This document shows positions 18,601-26,582 of a stretch of DNA of 37,001 nucleotides, one piece after another. Source of the DNA: Marinilabilia sp. (lineage in GTDB: Bacteria > Bacteroidota > Bacteroidia > Bacteroidales > Marinilabiliaceae); the NCBI RefSeq assembly GCF_016278715.1, contig NZ_JADQBH010000303.1:1-37001 (forward strand), written 5' to 3'. The notes beneath the pieces were generated by a model. The model saw only the letters and a list, made by a program, of their open reading frames with translations. It was not told the DNA's origin and ran no database searches. The translations under genes and the position numbers were made by a program. The first letter of the stretch is position 1. Every line of letters begins with the position of its first letter.

Positions 18601-19877
18601 TAGGTCCCCAACCATATATCCCCTTCCGAATCCTCATATACTCTCCTTACAACATCTATATATTTAAGCTTCGTATGATTATTGAAATTCTCAAACCGCT
18701 CAATTACTCTCCCATCCATTTCCATCATGAACAAACCACCTCCGTCTGTACCAACCCAAATACGGCCCCTGGTGTCCTGAAAAACATCTATGACATTCTC
18801 ATTCAGAGCAGAATGATCAACTCCTCCGTCCTCACCCGTCAACAAAAACTGATTGAACAAGGGATTATACTTAAACAACCCTTTCCCGACTGTTCCAACC
18901 CAGGTAATTCCGGATTCCTCCAGATATAATGCTCTTACACCTTCATTTTCGAAAAGATTAAATTTGTTGGAATATTTTTTTCCCCCGGAAGGCTTTAAAG
19001 AAGTTTCATCCAACTCTAGAACACCAGCTCCATCCGTCGCAATCAGAAACTGCCCGTCCAAATCCTTCTCTATGTCCAAAACAATGGTTACAGGCTGACT
19101 TGAGGTATCAAACAAAGGTATATTCTCATAGCGTTTGGACTTAATATTGAAATGATACAACCCCATATTATTGGTTCCCAATAATAATTTGTCCGGCCCT
19201 GCCTGCTCAATGCAATTAATTTCCATTCCAGGAAAGGGATACAACTCAATACTATCGGCCAATTCATTGTATCTCCCTATTCCATTGCCATATGTCCCTA
19301 CAAACACTGAATCTTCTGACAAAACGTATCCACAATAAATCTGAGACTTCAATCTCGTTTCGGATGACATATTCTTTACCACAGGCCTAAGCAACTCCAT
19401 TTCATAGGAATACCAGCACAAGCCGCCTCCCATCATTCCTACATAAAACCCATCCTTTCCCCCGGTAAAAATAGTCCCGATATGCTTAGCAGGATTTGAT
19501 GACTGCTCAAAGAAAACCTCTTCAAAAAGATCTCTCTTGTCATCATAAAAACAGAGTCCATCTTTTGTTCCAACCCATAAAGTTCCATTATTATCCAGAA
19601 AAAGAGAAGTAATAAAATTATTAGGTAAGGAGTTTGGCTTTCCTGAATTATGGTAATATGGAACGGCTTCATACCCGTTGTATCGATTTAATCCATAGTA
19701 GGTTCCTATCCAAACATAGCCGGAACTATCTTTGATTATCTCCGAAACAGATCCGTTACTCAAAGCATCCTCTGCATCAATTACTTCATACCGGACATCA
19801 GTGGGGACCTGTTTTTTACCACTGACAACCTGAGCAATCGAGATAATAAAAAAGAACAGAATTATTTGGGAATTCAT
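15696..19877 (-). CDS. Hybrid two-component system regulator (HTCS) with AraC-type output
   Basis: This single 1393-residue protein combines sensor, kinase, receiver and DNA-binding domain. After a signal peptide (about 1-20, 'IILFFFIISIAQVVSG'), about 700 residues form two seven-bladed propellers with repeated 'D..G.IWVGT..GGL' blades. A Y_Y_Y domain (about 715-785, 'YSYRLLGLSEDW', 'GAYTLQVRGMNNSGVWS') and one membrane helix (about 797-817) follow. The kinase has H852 in 'FFTNISHEFRTPLTLIL', then an ATPase domain with 'NNLLSNALKYCEKGG', 'VVDDGTGIS' and 'GTGIGLALV'. The receiver has D1185 in 'LVLSDVIMPNMDG', and the AraC helix-turn-helix closes the protein ('VSEIAFKVGFGNVSHFIKIF'). HTCS proteins sense breakdown oligosaccharides in the periplasm and activate their neighbouring susCD locus. 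It is encoded upstream of that locus on the same strand. Confidence 0.96.
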   Translation of the reverse strand: MNSQIILFFFIISIAQVVSGKKQVPTDVRYEVIDAEDALSNGSVSEIIKDSSGYVWIGTYYGLNRYNGYEAVPYYHNSGKPNSLPNNFITSLFLDNNGTLWVGTKDGLCFYDDKRDLFEEVFFEQSSNPAKHIGTIFTGGKDGFYVGMMGGGLCWYSYEMELLRPVVKNMSSETRLKSQIYCGYVLSEDSVFVGTYGNGIGRYNELADSIELYPFPGMEINCIEQAGPDKLLLGTNNMGLYHFNIKSKRYENIPLFDTSSQPVTIVLDIEKDLDGQFLIATDGAGVLELDETSLKPSGGKKYSNKFNLFENEGVRALYLEESGITWVGTVGKGLFKYNPLFNQFLLTGEDGGVDHSALNENVIDVFQDTRGRIWVGTDGGGLFMMEMDGRVIERFENFNNHTKLKYIDVVRRVYEDSEGDIWLGTYGNGISVFTPGKEHDSFQTFHLTQKESFDNASHVWSIEGAGKHQIWAGTLGRGLFRINKQTGVVSSLNTINAELDSCLNPYILSLAKDKKQRLWVGTSNGVVRISEDLNDFSVFLYDSLNNSGVGRNTVTDIYHSKDGSTWLSTNGGGVVKVGENDSLTIFNTAKGLSHDKVYDVFQDCQQDYWIATYNGLNRYRVADGELLMLDARDGLNSSVMQVAMLLKNGYIMTGSPKGLNCFKPTNLLLNDRPPKVIFENLFVDNQEIFPDDVSNILENTIQYANSIELTAENNSFALFFSGLNFFMPEKTRYSYRLLGLSEDWSIPSEERWARFNKLPPGAYTLQVRGMNNSGVWSDEPATLNIEILPPWYKTRFAFFGFLGVFGILVFAYMKYSIFLIEMKKNLSFEKKERLRMEELSEMRSQFFTNISHEFRTPLTLILLPVRKILSQGGLSQEITESLSGVAHNAGYLTQLIDQILEVSKIESGHLQLNFSEENFSKFCGQTVGQFKGLAQEKQIILKFNGHLSYSWLKFDKNVVGKIINNLLSNALKYCEKGGHVTFTLLEEADAGQNSGDKVVGAKMSSSIVDNRPLKVGFKVVDDGTGISKENLDRLFNRYEQFGKAVNNYQQGTGIGLALVKQLVDLHNGDIKVTSREGKGTTFEIFFKVFPVASRYEHEYVSPVVFNSTVQGFFTSNGSEVKKSDKNPEQKSVSGEKHILVVEDNQEVLAFLTDELSSLYRVSGVKDGTQALDWLALHQADLVLSDVIMPNMDGIELCRKIKTNDNLSHIPVILLSARGESSDKIEGLEYGADLYLSKPFDMELLKAYVRGLILNREKMKEYLSSYLYENNSVDKKIDLIEEQFLKKVVFVIKANLDNEYFSVEALCDAVCMSRSNLHRKLKAIVGKSTTEFIRSFRLKEAALLLSDTDLQVSEIAFKVGFGNVSHFIKIFRQEFSLSPSLYRKSKRTEIHNFS

Positions 19878-20328
19878 GATTCACGGGCTAATTTGAAGTG
19901 ATTGTTAATTTACAAATATAAAAACAAAAATCACTTAAATCAGCTTCACCCCCGATCATGAATGATGATTAAAACCAATTACCTGTGTGTCAATTATTAA
20001 ATTGGTTTACTTAGTATTTTATGTGTTCTATTTTCCCCAGACAGGGTTTATAAAGCGTAGCTGTAGCAACGGTTAAAAACCCCAGCGAAGCAGAAAGATA
20101 AAAAGCGCTTGAAACTAGTTACGGAATTTAGTAATTGTCACACTAGTGTTGCCTTCGCGAAATAGTGCTTCAAATATTTTGCTTTCATTTTTTCTATTTG
20201 CAAGGCACAATTTGGAAGCATAGCCAAAGCTACGGTGATAAATTTTAACGATGCAAAAGGGAAAAGAGAATGTAAAATATGAAATATCATTTTCCCCTCG
20301 CACTACCAGCCAACATTCATCCTTGAAA
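19878..20328. other. Intergenic region, probable dispersed-repeat remnant
   Basis: No convincing gene is present. A 62-codon minus-strand frame at 20115-20303 ends '...GNTSVTITKFRN'. I recall similar tails on small unsupported proteins in related genomes, which suggests a repeated non-coding element rather than a gene. The promoter of the HTCS gene should lie between 19878 and about 19990, but I could not place it. Confidence 0.35.
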
Positions 20329-21282
20329 TCATAAAACAGAAGCCAGATAAAATACCAACGGAAGAGTGAGTAAACTCAGCAAAGTAGTCAGAAAAACATT
20401 CTCTGCCGCACGGTCATCTGCTGCCCCGTAAGCTTTGGCCATAATCACAATCATACTCATACAGGGCATAGCTGTTTCGAGCACAATGATGGTTTTTGCC
20501 ATCTGCCCCAACTCTACACCCAGATAACTAACTGCCAGACTAATAACAACCAAAAGAATTACCGGAATTAAAATCAGCTTGTTGAGACTCAACAAATAAA
20601 TATCAGGTCTTTTCATGGCCCCCCTAATACTGGTTCGGGCTAATGTAGAACCTATATACAATAACGCCAGCGGACTGGTAGCTTTTCCGATGCTACTCAA
20701 CGGAATGTGTACCATCTCGGGAAGTTTTAACTGAATTAAAAACATAACAATCCCCACAACAAACGCTACCGTATTGGGGTTCAGAAGATTTCGAAAACGC
20801 TCACGAAAAGAAACATCCACCTGCCCTTTGAGCCGAAACACCGCATAAGTCCATTGCATAAAACTGGACACCATATAATAAATTGTTGCATACAGCAAAG
20901 CTTCTTCATCAGGATACAAAGCAGCAACCAGGGGAAAACCCAGAAAAACAATGTTTCCAAACATGGTGTGCAACTCATGCACCACACCCACTCGTGTAGG
21001 AAGCCTCAGAATCCTTACGGAAAGTTTCCCAATAACATACATTATCGCCACCGACACAACAGAGAAAAAAGCAGCCCATCCTCCATTAACCAATACTTCG
21101 TGCGACATCTCCATGCGCGATACAGTGGTAACAATCAATAAGGGCAGAGTTATGTTGAACACTAACCGGGATATGGAAAATCTAAGGTCTTCATTGATCA
21201 CTCTCAGCCAGCTACCAATAGCTCCGACCAACACGATGATTCCGGCAATAATGATTTGTTCCGTGATGATTTGGGTTTGCAT
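20329..21282 (-). CDS. AEC-family (auxin efflux carrier type) transporter
   Basis: This integral membrane protein is about 317 residues from the ATG at 21280-21282. The frame is open for 23 more codons upstream, but that stretch has no family likeness and runs into the shared promoter region. About ten hydrophobic helices are visible, in two groups of five around a more polar middle (about residues 145-175, 'FRLKGQVDVSFRERFRNLLNPNTVAF'). 'FNITLPLLIVTTVSRM' near the N-terminus and 'ETAMPCMSMIVIMAKAYGAADDRAAENVFLTTLLSLLTLPL' near the C-terminus are characteristic of the AEC family, which exports or imports small organic acids. The substrate cannot be told. It is divergent from the WYL regulator gene and has no evident link to CRISPR. 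Confidence 0.88.
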   Translation of the reverse strand: MQTQIITEQIIIAGIIVLVGAIGSWLRVINEDLRFSISRLVFNITLPLLIVTTVSRMEMSHEVLVNGGWAAFFSVVSVAIMYVIGKLSVRILRLPTRVGVVHELHTMFGNIVFLGFPLVAALYPDEEALLYATIYYMVSSFMQWTYAVFRLKGQVDVSFRERFRNLLNPNTVAFVVGIVMFLIQLKLPEMVHIPLSSIGKATSPLALLYIGSTLARTSIRGAMKRPDIYLLSLNKLILIPVILLVVISLAVSYLGVELGQMAKTIIVLETAMPCMSMIVIMAKAYGAADDRAAENVFLTTLLSLLTLPLVFYLASVL

Positions 21283-21426
21283 TTTTTTTGTTTTAAGCTG
21301 GCAAAAATAAGGAAAAGAAAAAACTAATACTGAAAATGGAATGTTTTGCAAATTTTAATTTTTACCTTTAATTGTTAAAATATCAACTTGCATTCTCCAA
21401 AACCCAACCACTATCGCCTTAACCCA

Positions 21427-22335
21427 ATGGAAGAACACAAAAAGTTACAAAAACTACTCGAACTTATCATACTCCTCTCCAATGAATTAAAATACACCAA
21501 AGAGGATATAATGAACAGATTCGACCTATCCGCACGAAGTTTCGACCGATACATAAAAACACTCCGGGATGCCGGATTTATTATATCATACCCAAAAAAC
21601 GGCTACTATTGGATTGACAAAGATTCTGAGTATTTTAAAGAGCTTAGCGAACTGCTTCACTTTTCCCGTGAAGAGGCTTTTATTCTTTACAATGCCATCC
21701 ATTCCATCAGTAACGAAAACGTACTGAAGCAAAACCTGATTCGAAAGTTATACAGTCTATATCAATCTGAAAATATTGCCAGTACTATTGTTAATCAGCA
21801 ACAATCAACAGTTATACATGATCTAACCAAGGCTATAAGAACAGGTTACAAAGTGATTTTACACGGGTACAGTTCCGCAAACAGCAGTGAACAAAAAGAC
21901 CGGTTGGTAGAACCCTTCAGCTTTACCACCAATTATGTATCTACCTGGGCTTACGACCTGAATGCCGGATGTTGCAAGACTTTCAAAAATACCCGCATTT
22001 CTTCTGTACAAATTCTCAACCAACCCTGGGAGCATGAAGCTTTGCACTCAGAGGGATTAATGGACGTTTTCCGAATCAGTACCGACCAACAAATCCCGGT
22101 AAAATTAAAACTGTCCCTGCGGGCCTGCGAACTAATGAAAGAAGAATATCCTCTGGCCGAAAACTACATTACTCCAACTGAGGATAACAGCTTTTTATTC
22201 GAAGCCCCTGTTTGCAGTTTTGATGGCGTTGGTCGCTTTACAATTGGCCTTTGTCACGAAATCGAAATTCTTGAACCACCTGAACTAAAAACGTTCATTA
22301 CAAAAAGAATGAAAAAGTTTTTAGCTCGCCAGTAG
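21427..22335 (+). CDS. WYL-domain transcriptional regulator, CRISPR-associated
   Basis: This regulator has 302 residues from the ATG at 21427; a TTG 13 codons upstream is less likely. The N-terminus has a helix-turn-helix ('YTKEDIMNRFDLSARSFDRYIKTLRDAGF', about residues 25-55) that resembles DeoR/HTH_11 domains. The middle and C-terminus form a WYL domain (about 130-295, with 'AIRTGYKVILHGYSSANSSEQKDRLVEPFSFTTNYVSTWAYDLNAG', where 'STWAYD' stands in for the usual W-Y-L core). It lies 48 nt upstream of cas6 on the same strand with no terminator between, so it is probably the first gene of the cas transcript or its close regulator. A WYL protein is known to control a type I-D CRISPR system in Synechocystis (Sll7009). 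A similar repressor or activator role, perhaps responding to nucleic-acid ligands, is inferred here. Confidence 0.88.
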   Translation: MEEHKKLQKLLELIILLSNELKYTKEDIMNRFDLSARSFDRYIKTLRDAGFIISYPKNGYYWIDKDSEYFKELSELLHFSREEAFILYNAIHSISNENVLKQNLIRKLYSLYQSENIASTIVNQQQSTVIHDLTKAIRTGYKVILHGYSSANSSEQKDRLVEPFSFTTNYVSTWAYDLNAGCCKTFKNTRISSVQILNQPWEHEALHSEGLMDVFRISTDQQIPVKLKLSLRACELMKEEYPLAENYITPTEDNSFLFEAPVCSFDGVGRFTIGLCHEIEILEPPELKTFITKRMKKFLARQ

Positions 22336-22383
22336 TTGGCGAAAGAGGATTGTATGTTTGAAAAATTTAAATAAAACCACTAA

Positions 22384-23181
22384 ATGAGATTTCAAATCAC
22401 TTTTAACCGAACCGGGAAGCAAAAAATGCTTCCAATGGATTATCAATACTACATTAGCGCATGGATTTATAAGGTTTTAAAACAGGCCGACAGTAAATTC
22501 GCGGGGTTTCTGCACGATAAAGGATACGGAGATAGCCCTCACAAACTCTACAAACTTTTTTGCTTTTCCCGGCTAAATTTTGGCAAGCCAACAATGTGGA
22601 AAGAACGCAAACTCTTTGAGATAAAAAGCAATACGCTTAGCCTCAATGTTTCTTTTGATGTTCCCGAAGCAGCCACCACCTTTATTAAGGGCCTTTTTAT
22701 GGAGCAGGACTTTTTTCTGGGTAATCGCTTTAATGGAATTGAAATGAAAGTTACCAATATAGAAGCTTTGCCGGAGCCTCAATTTACTGAAACAATGCAT
22801 TACCGTCTTTTATCTCCATGGGTGGTAGGTTTCAAACCTGAAAACGCCAAACAAGCTCAATACCTCAAACCTGAAGATGAAGGATTTCTTAAACTATCAG
22901 AAAAACACATTCTTGAAAAATACAATAACACCCACCAAGCAGAATTAACTCCCGATATGATCTCCCTAAAACCACTACCCCCTTTTAAAAGAAGTGGTTT
23001 TTTAATTAAACCTGATACTCCTCAACAAACAAGAGTTGTGGGTAACATCTTTGACTTTGAACTGACTGCTCCTGAAATAGTCCATCAAATGCTTTGGAAT
23101 GCAGGAGTGAGTGAGAAAAGTACTTTGGGATTTGGCTGGGTAGAAATAAAGAATGAAAAGAATTTCATCTATTCAAAATAG
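22384..23181 (+). CDS. cas6: CRISPR-associated endoribonuclease Cas6
   Basis: This 265-residue Cas6 cuts the repeat in the pre-crRNA and leaves an 8-nt 5' handle. The N-terminal half contains 'FAGFLHDKGYG', with the likely catalytic His at H44, and 'KLFCFSRLNFG'. The C-terminal half carries the ferredoxin-fold glycine-rich loop 'NAGVSEKSTLGFGWVEIKN' (about 238-256), the family hallmark. The repeat end ATTGAAAT fits the expected handle. The gene opens the cas operon and is 6 nt from cas8b. Its base composition (roughly 40% GC by eye) is nearer to cas1 than to cas8b or cas3. Confidence 0.93.
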   Translation: MRFQITFNRTGKQKMLPMDYQYYISAWIYKVLKQADSKFAGFLHDKGYGDSPHKLYKLFCFSRLNFGKPTMWKERKLFEIKSNTLSLNVSFDVPEAATTFIKGLFMEQDFFLGNRFNGIEMKVTNIEALPEPQFTETMHYRLLSPWVVGFKPENAKQAQYLKPEDEGFLKLSEKHILEKYNNTHQAELTPDMISLKPLPPFKRSGFLIKPDTPQQTRVVGNIFDFELTAPEIVHQMLWNAGVSEKSTLGFGWVEIKNEKNFIYSK

Positions 23182-23187
23182 AAAAAT

Positions 23188-24921
23188 ATGCTAGACACTG
23201 TAATTAAAATAGGTAAACTATACCGCGAAGCACCAAATGCCCATGTTTATCATGAGCAAATAAACAACATTTGGAAAGATGTGGAAGCTTTAGCCAAGAA
23301 AAAGGACAAAGATGGAAATTCAATTGAAACAGTCTTTTATGAACTGCCCGTTATTGAGTTAGGAGATTCTTTTGAATTTAATTTCAACAAAACATCCATC
23401 ATCAAAGATGAAGATAAACAGAAACAACTTCATTATTTAAACTTTAAGACATCAAAAAAAGATGCTGAAAAGCGATATCTTCTTGGAGACATTTGTTACA
23501 GTCATTTCAGAGACAACAAAAATTCATTACAAGAATTTGGAAACTATAGATTATTTGGAAAATGGGAAAGAAAAAGTTCTTTCCAAGGATCGGAAGAAGT
23601 TTCGAAATCAATTGAGAACCTTTTTATTCAGAAATTCAGAAATGAATTTCGTGATAATAAGAGTCGAATTGAAGAGATATTAAAGTCTAAACCTTCTGTA
23701 GTGATTCATTTTAACTTTAATAATAAAAGTTGGTTTGAATTGGATGGCCTGATTGAATCAATTGATAAGATCCTTTCTTCAAATTTGGTAATCCAGGATA
23801 AAAAAACCGGGAAGTTAGTTCTTGACAAATATTTATACAAAACCCTAGGTGGTGTGACACCGGGATTTGGAGATGAAAATAAATACAAGAACAAATTATT
23901 TACTACTGATGAAATAGTAAGCTTAATATATGCGACCCAGGTTTATCAGGAACCAAGAATAAGGATTAATAATGTTGGAATAATAGCACTTCCTCATTCA
24001 AAAAAAATAACTTCACAAGAAATTGTTCAGTTTTTTAATAAAGAAAAGAATACAATAAAGGAGGAAGTTGCAAAAGAAGAAAAGATTTCCACAGAAACTG
24101 ATGATCTTTTTAGGGAGTTTATTCAAAACGATTTTAACGATGCTGTAAAATTCGATATTATTTTTTCGAGTATTCCAAAATCTCCAGCTGGGGTTTACAG
24201 TGATTTAGTTGAAATATCAAATATTGAAAAGAGTTTATTAAAGCAGGTTCATGAAAAAATTAAAAACGTAAAAGTTCAACTTCAGGAACAAGCTCACAAG
24301 GAGTTTCCCAATTCCAAAGCTCCATATAATTTTTCCATTAAGAATAGTTTTTTGAAAATATTGGGCGACTTGACGTCTGATAAAAAGAAATATCAGTTTC
24401 ACTTACTGAAAGTATTACCACAAATCTATTCAGATACTTATTATCAAGACCCGCTATTGCTTCCGGCCCTCATTGGGAAAGTTGAACACAACATTCGCAA
24501 TGGAGGACAATCTTTTAGTACCCTTAAATACGACTTTTACTTTTTAATAAACATTCAAAAAAATGATAATCTTATGAAGATTACAAGCACAAAAAGTTAT
24601 GCCCTTGGCCAGAACCTTGGCATTATGGCACGTCAATTTGCGGCCTGGCGTGATGACTGTCCAATTAAATCGTTCGAAAAATCTTATGTAGGGAACCTCT
24701 CACGCCGGATAACAACGCTCGAAGAATTGGTGAAGTTTGCAGGATTTATAAATGAAAAACTAACCATTCACGAAAGGCTATTTCCGGATGTAAAAAAAGC
24801 GTATTTGGAACTGGTAGAACTTATCCGCGATTTCGAAGGCGAAAAATACAGTAAACATAACTGTGCATTAGGCTTCTTTGAAAGCTATTATGGCAATTTC
24901 CAAAAGCAAGAAAACAAATAA
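23188..24921 (+). CDS. cas8b: Type I-B Cascade large subunit Cas8b (Csh1/TM1802-like)
   Basis: This 577-residue protein is placed by its position between cas6 and cas7 and by its C-terminus, which resembles Cas8b/Csh1 ('YALGQNLGIMARQFAAWRDD', 'EKSYVGNLSRRI', 'ALGFFESYYG'). In Cascade it recognises the PAM and helps open the DNA. The N-terminal part is very divergent and lysine-rich, as is usual for Cas8. I saw no CXXC zinc pairs, which some Cas8b proteins have. GC is about 33% in a sampled N-terminal line and about 43% in a C-terminal line, so the gene may be mosaic. An in-frame ATG at 24574 (Met463) could start a separate 115-residue small subunit. The exact Cas8 subgroup is uncertain. Confidence 0.8.
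   Translation: MLDTVIKIGKLYREAPNAHVYHEQINNIWKDVEALAKKKDKDGNSIETVFYELPVIELGDSFEFNFNKTSIIKDEDKQKQLHYLNFKTSKKDAEKRYLLGDICYSHFRDNKNSLQEFGNYRLFGKWERKSSFQGSEEVSKSIENLFIQKFRNEFRDNKSRIEEILKSKPSVVIHFNFNNKSWFELDGLIESIDKILSSNLVIQDKKTGKLVLDKYLYKTLGGVTPGFGDENKYKNKLFTTDEIVSLIYATQVYQEPRIRINNVGIIALPHSKKITSQEIVQFFNKEKNTIKEEVAKEEKISTETDDLFREFIQNDFNDAVKFDIIFSSIPKSPAGVYSDLVEISNIEKSLLKQVHEKIKNVKVQLQEQAHKEFPNSKAPYNFSIKNSFLKILGDLTSDKKKYQFHLLKVLPQIYSDTYYQDPLLLPALIGKVEHNIRNGGQSFSTLKYDFYFLINIQKNDNLMKITSTKSYALGQNLGIMARQFAAWRDDCPIKSFEKSYVGNLSRRITTLEELVKFAGFINEKLTIHERLFPDVKKAYLELVELIRDFEGEKYSKHNCALGFFESYYGNFQKQENK
24574..24921 (+). CDS. Possible internally translated Cascade small subunit (Cas11-like)
   Basis: An in-frame ATG (Met463 of cas8b) opens a 115-residue helical C-terminal fragment that starts MKITSTKSYALGQNL. 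In several type I-B, I-C and I-D systems the small subunit Cas11 is made from an internal start near the 3' end of cas8 or cas10d, and its size is about 100-130 residues. No separate cas11 gene is present in this operon. The upstream sequence is A-rich but lacks a clear Shine-Dalgarno motif, which is common in Bacteroidota. Confidence 0.4.
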   Translation: MKITSTKSYALGQNLGIMARQFAAWRDDCPIKSFEKSYVGNLSRRITTLEELVKFAGFINEKLTIHERLFPDVKKAYLELVELIRDFEGEKYSKHNCALGFFESYYGNFQKQENK

Positions 24922-24943
24922 TAACCTATTAAAACATATAATC

Positions 24944-25885
24944 ATGGCTAACGCAATTGAAAAATCAGAGATTTTATTTCTTTTTGAAAGCAAATATACC
25001 ATTCCTAATGGTGACCCTTTTACGGGGGAACAACGGTACGACGAAGAGACCAAAAGAATTTTGGTTTCTGATGTTAGGATAAAAAGATATGTACGGGACC
25101 ATTTTATTGCCCAGAATTTTTTATCAGAAAATAATGAAAAATATACGGTTTATGTTTTCAATGACCGGTCACAAGTAACCGAAGGGAAAAATGAATCCGG
25201 GGCTTCTGCACGAATGCAGGTATTATGGAATGGGAAAAAGCCTAAGGATAAGAAAGAGATTCCAGAAGCAGCATTGAAGCTAATGCAAAGTTGTATTGAT
25301 GTTCGCTTATTTGGCGGTATTTCTACAGAAAAGGAAGCAGCAGTAAATATAACCGGACCCGTTCAGTTTGCTTTGCTGAATCCGTCTTTGAACAAAGCCG
25401 ACCTCCGGATTCACCAAAACACTTCAGTATTCTCCTCAAGCACTGAAAAATCAAGAGGTGCAATCGGAACAACTACAGTAGTTCCATATGCTATTAATCA
25501 AATTCATGGGTGGATAAATCCATACTCTGCTCAACTAAGCGGACTTAAGTCAGAAGATATTTCGGAACTCTTCTCTGCCATGTGGAAAAGTCTAAACAAT
25601 ATCAACACACGGAGCAAGTCAAATCAAAGCTCGGTCATACTAATCCAAATTGTTTACAACGAACCTGATGACAAACTTTATGGTACAGATTCCTTAATAT
25701 CCATTGAGTCGGAAAAAGAGGAAGAACAAATTCGCTCCATGGAAGATTACTCGTTCAATTTCGAAAAGCTGGCAGAAGCTACCAAATCGCCCAAAGTAAA
25801 GGAGATTCGCTTTTACACGGAAATTGAAGATTTGAAAAAAGTTATATCAGGTCTGGATCCCAAATTTAAAGAAATGGAGTTGTAA
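24944..25885 (+). CDS. cas7: Cascade backbone subunit Cas7 (Csh2-like)
   Basis: This 313-residue protein matches the Cas7/Csh2 family from its first residues: 'EKSEILFLFESKYTIPNGDPFTGEQRYDEETKRILVSDVRIKRYVRDHF'. It continues with 'CIDVRLFGGISTEKEAAVNITGPVQFALLNPS', 'STEKSRGAIGTTTVVPYAI' and 'LFSAMWKSLNNINTRSKSNQ'. Several copies line the crRNA in Cascade. I chose the ATG at 24944, 22 nt past the cas8b stop. An ATG at 24878 is in frame but lies inside cas8b and adds residues with no family likeness. The stop is one base before the cas5 start, so expression is tightly coupled. Confidence 0.94.
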   Translation: MANAIEKSEILFLFESKYTIPNGDPFTGEQRYDEETKRILVSDVRIKRYVRDHFIAQNFLSENNEKYTVYVFNDRSQVTEGKNESGASARMQVLWNGKKPKDKKEIPEAALKLMQSCIDVRLFGGISTEKEAAVNITGPVQFALLNPSLNKADLRIHQNTSVFSSSTEKSRGAIGTTTVVPYAINQIHGWINPYSAQLSGLKSEDISELFSAMWKSLNNINTRSKSNQSSVILIQIVYNEPDDKLYGTDSLISIESEKEEEQIRSMEDYSFNFEKLAEATKSPKVKEIRFYTEIEDLKKVISGLDPKFKEMEL

Positions 25886-25886
25886 T

Positions 25887-26582
25887 ATGGAAGCGATTCT
25901 ATTGGAAATAAAAGGAAAATGGGCTCAGTTCAGGAAAGCCGAGACCAATAACAATCCGCTATCTCACGATTTCATGACTAAAACTGCCTTTATTGGTTTA
26001 CTAGGTGCAGTAATTGGTGTCGAAAGAAATCAAATGCGTCAACACTTTCCCTTACTGTGCGATGGACTTGTCTTTGGCTTGCAAATAAACAACGAAGTAC
26101 AAAAACAATCGTGGGGATTCACCTTTCGCAGTGTAACTCACGCATGGGAAAAAGCCCCAAAGCAAATGGAGTTCATAAAAGATCCCAATTATACAATTTT
26201 GCTCGGGCTAAAGGATGAAGGTTGCAGGGAGCAATTTGAATATTTCCGTGCACATATCAAGGAAGGCAAGGCATGTTATCCTCCGGTTTTAGGGTTGCAT
26301 AATTGTCCGGCAGACATAAAATTTCTTGAAAGCGGTATTATTGAATCGAAACAAGGAAATTTCGAAACTTATGGATTTGTTACAACAGATTATCAACCCA
26401 TAATTGATAACATGAGTGAATTCAGGATTGGATTTGATAAGATTCCTACATTCCAGGATGATAATTTCTGGAACGTTCCTGAAAGATTTGTATCGGTTAC
26501 ATACCCTTCTAACCAGCGAAAACTGCTGGTGTCTGGTGAATTTCATGAATTTAACAAACAAACACAATGGTGTCTGATCTAA
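25887..26582 (+). CDS. cas5: Cascade subunit Cas5 (Cas5h/Cas5b type)
   Basis: This 231-residue protein has the Cas5 N-terminal fold: a first beta strand 'ILLEIKGKWAQFRKAETNNNPLSHDFMTKTAFIGLLGAVIGVER', which corresponds to the 'F(R)...S..vPp.sal.GllgailG' pattern of the family. Cas5 caps the 5' handle of the crRNA and contacts Cas8. The length is normal for the type I-B version. It follows cas7 by one base, and its last 16 nt overlap the start of cas3. Confidence 0.9.
   Translation: MEAILLEIKGKWAQFRKAETNNNPLSHDFMTKTAFIGLLGAVIGVERNQMRQHFPLLCDGLVFGLQINNEVQKQSWGFTFRSVTHAWEKAPKQMEFIKDPNYTILLGLKDEGCREQFEYFRAHIKEGKACYPPVLGLHNCPADIKFLESGIIESKQGNFETYGFVTTDYQPIIDNMSEFRIGFDKIPTFQDDNFWNVPERFVSVTYPSNQRKLLVSGEFHEFNKQTQWCLI

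Noticed and set aside
20115-20303. 62-codon minus-strand frame ending VTITKFRN
   Set aside because: It has no signal, domain or operon partner, and the tail looks like a repeated intergenic element.
21283-21351. Longer N-terminus for the AEC transporter
   Set aside because: The added 23 residues precede the normal first helix of the family and occupy the divergent promoter region.
24878-24943. Upstream start for cas7 inside cas8b
   Set aside because: The extra 22 residues have no Cas7 likeness; the family starts at the ATG at 24944.
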